Origin: Candidatus Mediterraneibacter merdipullorum
GTDB lineage: Bacteria; Bacillota; Clostridia; Lachnospirales; Lachnospiraceae
Reading direction: 5' to 3'
Length of the DNA stretch: 53,545 nt
NCBI GenBank assembly: GCA_019117125.1
Contig: DXAL01000026.1
Coordinates: 1-53,545 of the forward strand
In this document: piece after piece, positions 34,469-43,444 of the stretch
Layout: each line of letters starts with the position of its first letter
Position numbering within the stretch: the stretch's first letter is position 1
The notes under the pieces: model-generated
Told to the model about the DNA's origin: nothing
The model's input: only the letters and a program-made list of their open reading frames with translations
Database searches by the model: none
Position numbers and translations under genes: made by a program

Positions 34469-36970
34469 ATGATAAGAGAACGACTTGGAAAAGAACTGCT
34501 CTTTTTTGACGGAGGAATGGGGACGCTGCTCCAGGCAAAAGGGCTTGCTCCGGGGGAACTTCCCGAGACATGGAACATCACCCGCCCGGATGTGATACAG
34601 GAGATACACCGCAGCTATATCGAGGCGGGCAGCGACATCATCCTGACGAACACCTTCGGGGCGAACGCCCTGAAGTTCCACGATGATGCCTGCTCCCTGG
34701 AAGAAATCGTCCGGACGGCGGTATCCCACGTAAAGGAAGCCATCGCCGGGACATGCGGGGCAGAAGACAGAACGGACGCCGGGGCAGACAGCGGGACGGG
34801 CAGCGGGACGTGCCGCCGCGTCTACACGGCGCTGGACATCGGACCCACCGGAAAGCTCCTCGCCCCTATGGGCGATCTGGGATTCGAGGAAGCGTACGAG
34901 GCGTTCCGCCAGGTCATGGTCTGGGGGGAAGAGGCGGGAGCCGACCTCATCCACATCGAGACGATGAGCGATACATACGAGCTGAAAGCGGCCGTGCTGG
35001 CGGCGAAGGAACATACGTCCCTTCCGGTCTTTGCAACGGCGATTTATGACGGGAGAGGGAAGCTGCTGACCGGGGCGGACGTGCCGTCGGTGGTGGCGCT
35101 CCTGGAAGGGCTTGGAGCCGACGCCATCGGCATCAACTGCGGGATGGGTCCGGAACAGATGATGCCCCTTTTAAAGGAATATCTGAAGTACTCGTCCCTC
35201 CCGGTCATCGTAAAGCCCAATGCCGGCCTCCCCGTGCAGCGGGACGGCAGGACCTGTTATGATGTGACGCCGGAAGGATTTGCACAGCAGATGCGGGAAA
35301 TCGCAGAGACAGGCGCATGCGTCATCGGCGGATGCTGCGGGACTACGCCGGAGCATATCCGGCGGATGACGGAAGCGTGCAGGGGGATGTCCCCGGTCCC
35401 GGTGACGGAGAAGGAATATACGGTCGTCTCTTCCTACGGACAGAGCGTCTTTCTCGGAACCGGTTCCAAAATCATCGGGGAGCGCATCAACCCGACCGGG
35501 AAGAAGCGGCTGAAACAGGCGCTCAAAGAACATGACCTGGATTATCTCTTAAGAGAGGGCATCACCCAGCAGGATCGGGGCGCCCACATCCTGGATGTCA
35601 ATGTGGGACTTCCGGATATCGACGAACCAAAGCTTATGAAAGAGGTCGTGCAGGAACTCCAGAGCGTGACGAGTCTTCCCCTCCAGATTGATACCGTGGA
35701 TGCCTCCGCCATGGAAGCGGCGCTGCGGATATATAACGGCAAGGCAATGGTGAATTCGGTCAGCGGGAAGCAGGAGTCGATGGACAGTGTCTTTCCGCTG
35801 ATACGCAGATACGGAGGCGTGGTCATCGGGCTGACGCTGGATGAGGACGGGATTCCCGCAGATGCAGACGGACGCATCCGCATTGCGGAAAACATCATCC
35901 GTGAAGCCGCAAAGTATGGAATCAAAAAGAAGGACATCGTCATCGACGCCCTGGCAATGACCATCAGCTCCGAACCGGAGGGCGCGAAGGTTACGCTGGA
36001 AACTCTGAAGAGGCTCCGGGAGGAGGTGGGGGTAAATACGGTCCTGGGCGTATCCAATATCTCCTTCGGACTGCCACGGCGTCCGGTCATCAACGCTGCC
36101 TTCTATACGATGGCGATGATGAACGGGCTGAGCGCGGGCATCATCAATCCCGCCTCGGAAGACATGATGCGCGCCTGGTATGCCTATCACGCGCTGATGG
36201 CCCTGGATGCAAACTGCGGGAACTATATTGAACGGTTCGGGAACACTGCCCCGTCCGATGGTCCCGACGCGGACGCCGGCGCTTCCTGGACAGGAGAGCG
36301 CGCAGGCGGCACATCTGCGGCAGGGACGGGCGCAGCCTGCTCACAGCAGGTCAGCCTCAGGGAATGCATTGAAAAAGGACTGCGGGAGGACGCGGCCATC
36401 CGGACACGGGAGATGCTCAGAGACCAGGAGCCCCTTGCCGTCATTGACTCGGAACTGATACCGGCGCTGGACCATGTGGGCGTGGGATTCGAGCAGGGCA
36501 CGGTGTTCCTGCCCCAGCTCCTGATGAGTGCGGAGGCGGCAAAGAGCGCGTTCGCGGTCTTAAAAGAGCAGATGGCTGCAGGGGACCGCGTGCAGGAAAA
36601 AGCGGGCACCGTCCTCCTGGCGACCGTGAAAGGAGACATCCACGACATCGGGAAGAACATCGTGAAAGTCCTGCTTGAGAACTACAGCTTCGATGTGCTG
36701 GACCTGGGTAAGGATGTCCCGCCGGAGGACATCGTGGATGCGGTGAAGGAAAAGGATATCCGGCTGGTGGGACTGAGCGCCCTGATGACGACCACGGTTG
36801 TGAGTATGGAAGAGACAATCCGCATGCTCCGGGAACAGGCGCCCGGATGCCGGGTGATGGTGGGAGGCGCTGTCTTAAACCAGGACTACGCGGACATGAT
36901 CGGGGCGGATTTCTACGGGAAGGACGCCATGCAGTCCGTGCGCTATGCCCAGGAAGTCTTCCGGGTGTGA
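34469..36970 (+). CDS. metH: Cobalamin-dependent methionine synthase (without activation domain)
   Basis: The 833-residue product transfers the methyl group of methyl-THF to homocysteine through cobalamin. Domains in order: homocysteine-binding (about 1-310; zinc ligands Cys224, Cys289, Cys290), pterin-binding (about 330-590), B12 helical cap and Rossmann domain with the cobalamin motif Asp723-x-His725-x2-Gly728. The activation domain is absent and encoded just upstream. Two low-complexity Gly/Ala/Asp/Thr-rich insertions, about 94-115 and 591-626, lie at a loop and at the pterin-B12 linker. Confidence 0.94.
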   Translation: MIRERLGKELLFFDGGMGTLLQAKGLAPGELPETWNITRPDVIQEIHRSYIEAGSDIILTNTFGANALKFHDDACSLEEIVRTAVSHVKEAIAGTCGAEDRTDAGADSGTGSGTCRRVYTALDIGPTGKLLAPMGDLGFEEAYEAFRQVMVWGEEAGADLIHIETMSDTYELKAAVLAAKEHTSLPVFATAIYDGRGKLLTGADVPSVVALLEGLGADAIGINCGMGPEQMMPLLKEYLKYSSLPVIVKPNAGLPVQRDGRTCYDVTPEGFAQQMREIAETGACVIGGCCGTTPEHIRRMTEACRGMSPVPVTEKEYTVVSSYGQSVFLGTGSKIIGERINPTGKKRLKQALKEHDLDYLLREGITQQDRGAHILDVNVGLPDIDEPKLMKEVVQELQSVTSLPLQIDTVDASAMEAALRIYNGKAMVNSVSGKQESMDSVFPLIRRYGGVVIGLTLDEDGIPADADGRIRIAENIIREAAKYGIKKKDIVIDALAMTISSEPEGAKVTLETLKRLREEVGVNTVLGVSNISFGLPRRPVINAAFYTMAMMNGLSAGIINPASEDMMRAWYAYHALMALDANCGNYIERFGNTAPSDGPDADAGASWTGERAGGTSAAGTGAACSQQVSLRECIEKGLREDAAIRTREMLRDQEPLAVIDSELIPALDHVGVGFEQGTVFLPQLLMSAEAAKSAFAVLKEQMAAGDRVQEKAGTVLLATVKGDIHDIGKNIVKVLLENYSFDVLDLGKDVPPEDIVDAVKEKDIRLVGLSALMTTTVVSMEETIRMLREQAPGCRVMVGGAVLNQDYADMIGADFYGKDAMQSVRYAQEVFRV

Positions 36971-37051
36971 CCGGGAGCGCTCAGCGCATGTATTGTTCTG
37001 TATTTTATACAGACTTTGTTAAAAAAATGACTGGGAAAAACAGGGGACTCA

Positions 37052-37060
37052 TGATATATT
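37052..37060 (+). promoter_or_regulatory. Possible extended -10 promoter of the hydrogenase gene
   Basis: TGATATATT gives an extended -10 (TGn plus TATATT at 37055-37060); the -35 region is weak. The start would be near 37067, 39 nt before the TTG start codon. Confidence 0.4.
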
Positions 37061-37105
37061 AGTGAGGTAGAAGATTCAAGTTCATTGTTATGGAGGAAAT
37101 AAGTT

Positions 37106-38557
37106 TTGAGGTACGCAGACGCAAATGTAATCAAGATTAAACATGCAGTGCTGGAAGAAGTGGCAAGGCTTGCTTTTGCAGGCGAGCTTGAAGAGCGCAA
37201 GGATGAAATCGCATTCAAGCTGATTCCCGGACCGACGCCCCAGTTCCGCTGCTGCATTTATAAAGAGCGGGAAATCATCCGGCAGAGAGTGAGACTGGCG
37301 GAAGGGAAAGCCCCGGGAACGACAGATGACGGAAACATCATCCAGGTTATCAGCTCCGCATGTGAGGACTGCCCCATCTCCAGCTACACGGTTACGGAGA
37401 ACTGCCAGAACTGTCTCGGCAAGGCGTGCATCAACGCCTGCAATTTCGGAGCCATCGAGGCGGGACGCCTGCGTTCCCATATCGACCCGTCAAAGTGCAA
37501 GGAGTGCGGCAAATGCGCGGACGCCTGTCCGTACAACGCCATCGCCCATCTCCAGAGACCGTGTAAGTTCAGCTGTCCGGTGGACGCCATCTCCTATGAC
37601 GAGTACGGCATCTCCGTGATTGATGAAGAGAAATGCATCCGCTGCGGCAAGTGCATCCACAGCTGCCCCTTCGGCGCCATCGGCTCCAAGACCTGGATCG
37701 TGCCGGTTATCAACGCCATCAACTCAGGCAGGCATGTGTACGCTATGCTCGCTCCGGCCACCGAGGGACAGTTCGGACCGGACATCACCATGGCAAGCTG
37801 GAGAAAGGCCATGAAGGAACTGGGCTTTACGGAATTTGTGGAAGTCGGACTGGGCGGAGACCTGACGGCGAAGTACGAGGCGGAGGAATGGCGCGAGGCG
37901 CACGAGCAGGGAGAGAAGAAAGTGACCTCCTGCTGCCCGGGCTTTGTGAACATGGTGCGCAAGCACTATCCGGAGCTGAGCGACCGGGTGTCCACGACGG
38001 TTTCCCCGATGTGTGCGGTCTCCCGCATGATAAAGGCAAAGGACCCGGAAGCCGTGACCGTATTTATCGGACCGTGCCTTGCCAAGAAGTCGGAAATCGT
38101 AGACCAGCAGATTGAGGGCAATGCGGACTATGCCATGACATACAGTGAGATCCGCGCCATGATGCGCGCGAAAGGCGTCACCCTGGAGCCGGTGGAGAAC
38201 ACCTATCAGGAGGCGTCCGTATTCGGAAAGCGGTTCGGCAATTCCGGCGGCGTCGCTGCGGCGGTACAGGAAAGCCTGAAGGAGTCCGGAAGCGACATCG
38301 ACGTGAAAGTATACAAGGCGAACGGAGCGGCAGAGTGTAAGAAAGCGCTCCTGCTCATGAAAGTCGGACGCCTTCCGGAAGACTTCATCGAAGGCATGGC
38401 GTGCGACGGCGGATGCGTGGGCGGTCCCAGCTCCTACAAGGACCAGAACCTGGCGAGAAAGTCCAGGGACGCGCTCATCAAAGAGGCGGACGACCGTGGC
38501 ATCTACAAGAACCTGAGCAACTACGACGAGGCATCTTTCTCCATGCACAGGGATTAA
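37106..38557 (+). CDS. Monomeric [FeFe] hydrogenase with ferredoxin domains
   Basis: The 483-residue product has several N-terminal [4Fe-4S] motifs (Cys-rich blocks such as CKECGKCADACP and CIRCGKCIHSCP) and a C-terminal H-cluster domain with signatures TSCCPGF, IGPCLAKKSE and MACDGGCVGG. The L1 form with TSCCPG and the N-terminal layout fit group B [FeFe] hydrogenases found in anaerobic Firmicutes, which couple ferredoxin oxidation/reduction to H2. The start is TTG 37106, with GGAGG nine bases upstream. No maturase genes are in the window. Confidence 0.88.
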   Translation: MRYADANVIKIKHAVLEEVARLAFAGELEERKDEIAFKLIPGPTPQFRCCIYKEREIIRQRVRLAEGKAPGTTDDGNIIQVISSACEDCPISSYTVTENCQNCLGKACINACNFGAIEAGRLRSHIDPSKCKECGKCADACPYNAIAHLQRPCKFSCPVDAISYDEYGISVIDEEKCIRCGKCIHSCPFGAIGSKTWIVPVINAINSGRHVYAMLAPATEGQFGPDITMASWRKAMKELGFTEFVEVGLGGDLTAKYEAEEWREAHEQGEKKVTSCCPGFVNMVRKHYPELSDRVSTTVSPMCAVSRMIKAKDPEAVTVFIGPCLAKKSEIVDQQIEGNADYAMTYSEIRAMMRAKGVTLEPVENTYQEASVFGKRFGNSGGVAAAVQESLKESGSDIDVKVYKANGAAECKKALLLMKVGRLPEDFIEGMACDGGCVGGPSSYKDQNLARKSRDALIKEADDRGIYKNLSNYDEASFSMHRD

Positions 38558-38597
38558 GAATTACGGGCTTTTTGAGCGAAAGAGGAGGATTAGAAAC

Positions 38598-41237
38598 ATG
38601 CAGCCATATGGAGTAAACCAGTTGAGGAAAATGTTCCTGGAGTTCTTTGAGAGCAAGGGGCATCTGGCGATGAAAAGCTTTTCCCTGGTGCCGCACAATG
38701 ACAAGAGCTTGCTGCTCATCAATTCAGGGATGGCGCCGTTAAAACCATATTTTACCGGGCAGGAGATTCCGCCCAGGAAGCGCGTTACGACCTGCCAGAA
38801 GTGCATCCGCACCGGCGATATCGAGAACGTGGGAAAGACCGCCCGTCACGGCACATTCTTTGAGATGCTCGGGAACTTCTCCTTCGGAGACTATTTCAAA
38901 GAAGAAGCCATCACATGGACATGGGAGTTCCTGACCGAGGTGGTGGGACTGGATGCGGACCGTCTCTATCCGTCCGTCTATGTGGACGATGACGAGGCGT
39001 TCGAGATATGGAATAAAAAAATCGGCATCCCGGCAGAGCGCATCTTCAAGTTCGGCAAAGAGGACAATTTCTGGGAGCACGGCTCCGGTCCGTGCGGTCC
39101 CTGTTCGGAAGTATACTATGACCGGGGCGAGAAATACGGATGCGGGAAGCCGGACTGCACGGTGGGCTGCGACTGCGACCGGTACATGGAGATATGGAAC
39201 GATGTGTTCACCCAGTTTGACAATGACGGGGAAGGTCATTATTCCGAGCTGGAGCAGAAGAACATCGATACCGGCATGGGGCTGGAGCGTCTGGCGAGCG
39301 TGGTGCAGGACGTGGAGTCCATCTTTGATGTGGATACGATAAAAGCGCTCAGGGACCACGTATGCCGCCTGGCGGGAAAAGAATACGGAAAAGAATATCA
39401 GGATGACGTGTCCATCCGCGTTATCACGGACCACATCCGTTCGGTCACATTCATGATATCGGACGGCATCATGCCCTCCAACGAGGGACGCGGATATGTG
39501 CTCCGCCGTCTTTTGAGAAGAGCATGCCGCCACGGAAGGCTGCTGGGCATCCACAAAGGATTCCTGCCGGAGCTGGCGGAGAATGTCATCGAGGGCTCCA
39601 AAGACGGATATCCGGAACTGGAAGAGAAGCGGGAATTCATCCTCAAAGTCATCACAAAAGAAGAGGAGCAGTTCAATAAGACCATCGACCAGGGGCTGGG
39701 CATCCTCTCGGATATCATCTCCGATATGGAGGCAAAGGGCGAGAAGACCTTAAACGGCGAAGATGCATTCCGCCTGTATGACACTTATGGCTTCCCGCTG
39801 GACCTGACAAAGGAAATCCTGGAGGAGAAATCCCTCGGCGTGGATGAAGAGGGATTCCACGCATGCATGGAAGTACAGAGAAAGAAAGCGCGGGATGCCC
39901 GCGAAGTGACGAACTACATGGGCGCGGACGTGACGGTATACGAGTCCATCGACCCGGGTGTGACGAGCACCTTTGTGGGATACGAGCACCTGACGTTCGA
40001 GTCCGGCGTGACCGTGCTGACAACCGAAGACGAGCTGACCGATGCGCTCTCGGAAGGACAGAAGGGTACAGTCTTCGTGCAGGAGACGCCGTTCTATGCG
40101 ACCAGCGGCGGTCAGGAGGCGGATACCGGATACATCCGCACCGGCGAAGGGGAATTCCGGGTAGAGGATACAGTGAAGCTTCTGGGCGGAAAAATCGGGC
40201 ATATCGGCGTCATGACGAAAGGCATGATCAAAGTCGGCGATACGGTGCAGCTTGCCGTGGATGGGAAGAAGCGCGCCCTCTCCGCAAGGAACCACAGTGC
40301 CACCCATCTGCTTCAGAAAGCGCTTAGGACCGTGCTCGGCACACATGTGGAGCAGGCGGGCTCCAGCGTTAACGAGGACCGTCTGAGATTTGACTTCACC
40401 CACTTCTCGGCAATGACGCCGGAGGAACTGAAGAAGGTAGAAGACATCGTCAATGAGCAGATATCCGAAGGGCTGGATGTGGCCGTGAAGAACATGCCCA
40501 TCGAAGAGGCGAAGAAGACCGGGGCGCAGGCCCTGTTCGGCGAGAAATACGGCGACATCGTCCGGGTGGTGGACATGGGCGGCTTCTCCATTGAGTTCTG
40601 CGGAGGAACCCATGTGAAGAACACATCGGAAATCATGGCATTTAAGATTATCTCCGAGAGCGGCGTGGCTGCGGGCGTGCGCCGAATCGAGGCGCTGACC
40701 TCGGACGGACTGATGAAGTATTATGCGCAGATGGAAGAAACGCTGAAACATGCTGCGCATCTGCTCAAGGCGACGCCGGAGAACCTGTCTGATAAAATCA
40801 CGCATCTGCTGGCGGAGAACAAATCCCTCCACAGCGAGGTGGAGAGTCTGAAGAGTAAAATGGCTCAGGAAGCCGCCGGGGACGTGATGGACCAGGTGAA
40901 GGAAGTCAAAGGCGTGAAACTGCTGGCTGCACAGCTTGACGGCATCGACATGAACGGTCTGAGGGACCTGGGCGACCAGTTCCGGGAAAAACTCGGGGAA
41001 GGAGTCGTGGTCCTTGCATCTGCAAATGACGGAAAAGTCAGCCTTATGGTGACCGCTACAGACGGAGCCATGAAACAGGGCGCCCATGCAGGAAACCTGG
41101 TCAAAGGCATCGCAGGATGCGTCGGCGGTGGCGGCGGCGGCCGTCCGAACATGGCCCAGGCAGGCGGAAAGAACCCGGCGGGCATCCCGGACGCGCTGGA
41201 AAAAGCGGCGGAAGTGCTCGGCGGACAGCTCGGATAG
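38598..41237 (+). CDS. alaS: Alanyl-tRNA synthetase
   Basis: The 879-residue product is full-length AlaRS: class II catalytic core (KMFLEFFESKGHLA, RTGDIENVGKTARHGTFFEM), editing domain with the zinc ligands NHSATHLL and CGGTH, and the C-terminal DHHA1 domain with its Gly-rich GGGGGGRPNMAQAGG stretch. GAGGAGG lies upstream of ATG 38598. Confidence 0.97.
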   Translation: MQPYGVNQLRKMFLEFFESKGHLAMKSFSLVPHNDKSLLLINSGMAPLKPYFTGQEIPPRKRVTTCQKCIRTGDIENVGKTARHGTFFEMLGNFSFGDYFKEEAITWTWEFLTEVVGLDADRLYPSVYVDDDEAFEIWNKKIGIPAERIFKFGKEDNFWEHGSGPCGPCSEVYYDRGEKYGCGKPDCTVGCDCDRYMEIWNDVFTQFDNDGEGHYSELEQKNIDTGMGLERLASVVQDVESIFDVDTIKALRDHVCRLAGKEYGKEYQDDVSIRVITDHIRSVTFMISDGIMPSNEGRGYVLRRLLRRACRHGRLLGIHKGFLPELAENVIEGSKDGYPELEEKREFILKVITKEEEQFNKTIDQGLGILSDIISDMEAKGEKTLNGEDAFRLYDTYGFPLDLTKEILEEKSLGVDEEGFHACMEVQRKKARDAREVTNYMGADVTVYESIDPGVTSTFVGYEHLTFESGVTVLTTEDELTDALSEGQKGTVFVQETPFYATSGGQEADTGYIRTGEGEFRVEDTVKLLGGKIGHIGVMTKGMIKVGDTVQLAVDGKKRALSARNHSATHLLQKALRTVLGTHVEQAGSSVNEDRLRFDFTHFSAMTPEELKKVEDIVNEQISEGLDVAVKNMPIEEAKKTGAQALFGEKYGDIVRVVDMGGFSIEFCGGTHVKNTSEIMAFKIISESGVAAGVRRIEALTSDGLMKYYAQMEETLKHAAHLLKATPENLSDKITHLLAENKSLHSEVESLKSKMAQEAAGDVMDQVKEVKGVKLLAAQLDGIDMNGLRDLGDQFREKLGEGVVVLASANDGKVSLMVTATDGAMKQGAHAGNLVKGIAGCVGGGGGGRPNMAQAGGKNPAGIPDALEKAAEVLGGQLG

Positions 41238-41309
41238 GGCTTCTGTACAGTATTTTCGCGGTTTTACAGCAAACAGCGCAGTTTTTGGGCGGTTTTCGCT
41301 GAAAAACAG

Positions 41310-41337
41310 TTGACGTACCGGAAAAATATGATATAAT
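41310..41337 (+). promoter_or_regulatory. Strong sigma-A promoter of rpsU
   Basis: TTGACG (41310-41315), 16-bp spacer, TATAAT (41332-41337). The start near 41344 gives a leader of ~70 nt that opens with a stem-loop. Confidence 0.85.
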
Positions 41338-41345
41338 CTTTGTTA

Positions 41346-41380
41346 GTGCAAGAAAATACCCGAACAGTCGTATTATGCAC
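41346..41380 (+). ncRNA. Two-part stem-loop in the rpsU 5' leader
   Basis: GTGCA (41346-41350) pairs with TGCAC (41376-41380), and after a small internal loop AATAC (41355-41359) pairs with GTATT (41370-41374), closing a 10-nt loop. It begins at or near the 5' end of the mRNA. It may be a protein-binding leader (for example S21 autoregulation) or an mRNA-stabilising structure; no known motif was matched. Confidence 0.5.
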
Positions 41381-41415
41381 AATACAAGGCTGGAGGGGAG
41401 GTAAGGTGTGAGACT

Positions 41416-41592
41416 ATGTCAAATGTAATCGTGAAAGAAAACGAGACGTTAGACAGCGCTTTACGCAGATTCAAAAGAAACTGTGCTAAAGCTGGCATTC
41501 AGCAGGAAATCCGCAAGAGAGAACACTATGAAAAGCCAAGCGTAAGACGTAAGAAAAAATCTGAAGCTGCTAGAAAACGTAAATATAACTAA
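41416..41592 (+). CDS. rpsU: 30S ribosomal protein S21
   Basis: The 58-residue product is S21: [18 protein letters not shown] at the N-terminus and a basic tail ending [11 protein letters not shown]. It binds the 30S platform near the anti-Shine-Dalgarno region. GGAGGGGAGG precedes ATG 41416 by several bases. It is monocistronic, with its own promoter, leader and terminator. Confidence 0.96.
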   Translation: MSNVIVKENETLDSALRRFKRNCAKAGIQQEIRKREHYEKPSVRRKKKSEAARKRKYN

Positions 41593-41604
41593 GAATTGCA
41601 CGTG

Positions 41605-41637
41605 AAAGGATGTCATTTCGATGGCATCCTTTTTTTA
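41605..41637 (+). terminator. Rho-independent terminator of rpsU
   Basis: A 12-bp stem (41605-41616 with 41621-41632, one G-U) with UUCG tetraloop and a T run of 8. Between it and the gdhA promoter at 41767 nothing else is evident. Confidence 0.93.
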
Positions 41638-41766
41638 TCACAGGAAGTCATCCTGATTTTGTCCGGTCTGTGATGCTGTGAAACAGAAAGAATGAAGTAT
41701 GGACATCCGTTTCCTGCAAATTTATCAAAATAATGCGATAAAACTGCGAAATATTGAAATTTTTAA

Positions 41767-41795
41767 TTGACAATAATTCATTTTCCTTTTAAAAT
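41767..41795 (+). promoter_or_regulatory. Sigma-A promoter of gdhA
   Basis: Perfect TTGACA (41767-41772), 17-bp spacer, TAAAAT (41790-41795), with an A/T-rich upstream tract (41725-41766) that could act as an UP element. The start is near 41802 with a ~69-nt leader. Confidence 0.85.
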
Positions 41796-41864
41796 AGACG
41801 CGTAGGCAAAAATGTCTGGCACGCGGGCAGGTTTTCTTCCCGTGATTCTTATTTCAGGAGGTAA

Positions 41865-43205
<1,341 letters not shown>

Positions 43206-43238
43206 GATATCGCGATTCTTAAAAAAATGTGAATTTTA

Positions 43239-43267
43239 TTGACAGACCCCGGGAAATCTTATATAGT
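43239..43267 (+). promoter_or_regulatory. Sigma-A promoter of the riboswitch-controlled P-type ATPase
   Basis: TTGACA (43239-43244), 17-bp spacer, TATAGT (43262-43267). The start near 43274 is at the 5' edge of the riboswitch. Confidence 0.85.
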
Positions 43268-43270
43268 GGG

Positions 43271-43370
43271 TTTGGTAAAAGGGAGTAACTGGCGTTCCTG
43301 AGAACGTTTGCGATGACGTCAGTACGACAGGGAGACCTGTCCGTATCGCGATTAAACAGTGAGACTTTTA
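43271..43370 (+). ncRNA. yybP-ykoY manganese riboswitch
   Basis: The leader begins with AAAAGGGAGTAAC (43277-43289) and ends with GTGAGACTTTT (43359-43369), the hallmark 5' and 3' strands of the yybP-ykoY (mntP) aptamer; the intervening sequence can form the two coaxial arms that bind Mn2+. P1 pairing of AAAAG with CTTTT would occupy the left arm of the terminator at 43360, so ligand binding should switch the gene on. It controls a P-type ATPase of the type repeatedly found behind this riboswitch. Confidence 0.8.
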
Positions 43371-43412
43371 TTGCATTACATAACAAGTCGTGCAATAGAA
43401 GTCTCATTTTTT
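43360..43412 (+). terminator. Riboswitch expression-platform terminator
   Basis: A 16-bp stem with a single G-U pair (43360-43375 with 43391-43406) is followed by TTTTTT. Its left arm includes the GAGACTTTT needed for aptamer P1, so aptamer and terminator are mutually exclusive. Confidence 0.88.
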
Positions 43413-43444
43413 ATTGCACCATACAGTTGTCTGAGGAGGAAGAT

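Noticed and set aside
41820-41844. Hairpin in the gdhA leader (CACG-C-GGG with CCCGTG)
   Set aside because: Short, bulged and lacking a T tract or any known riboswitch features.
43313-43444. N-terminal extension of the Mn-type ATPase
   Set aside because: This stretch is the riboswitch and its terminator; the translated extension has no homology and no ribosome site.
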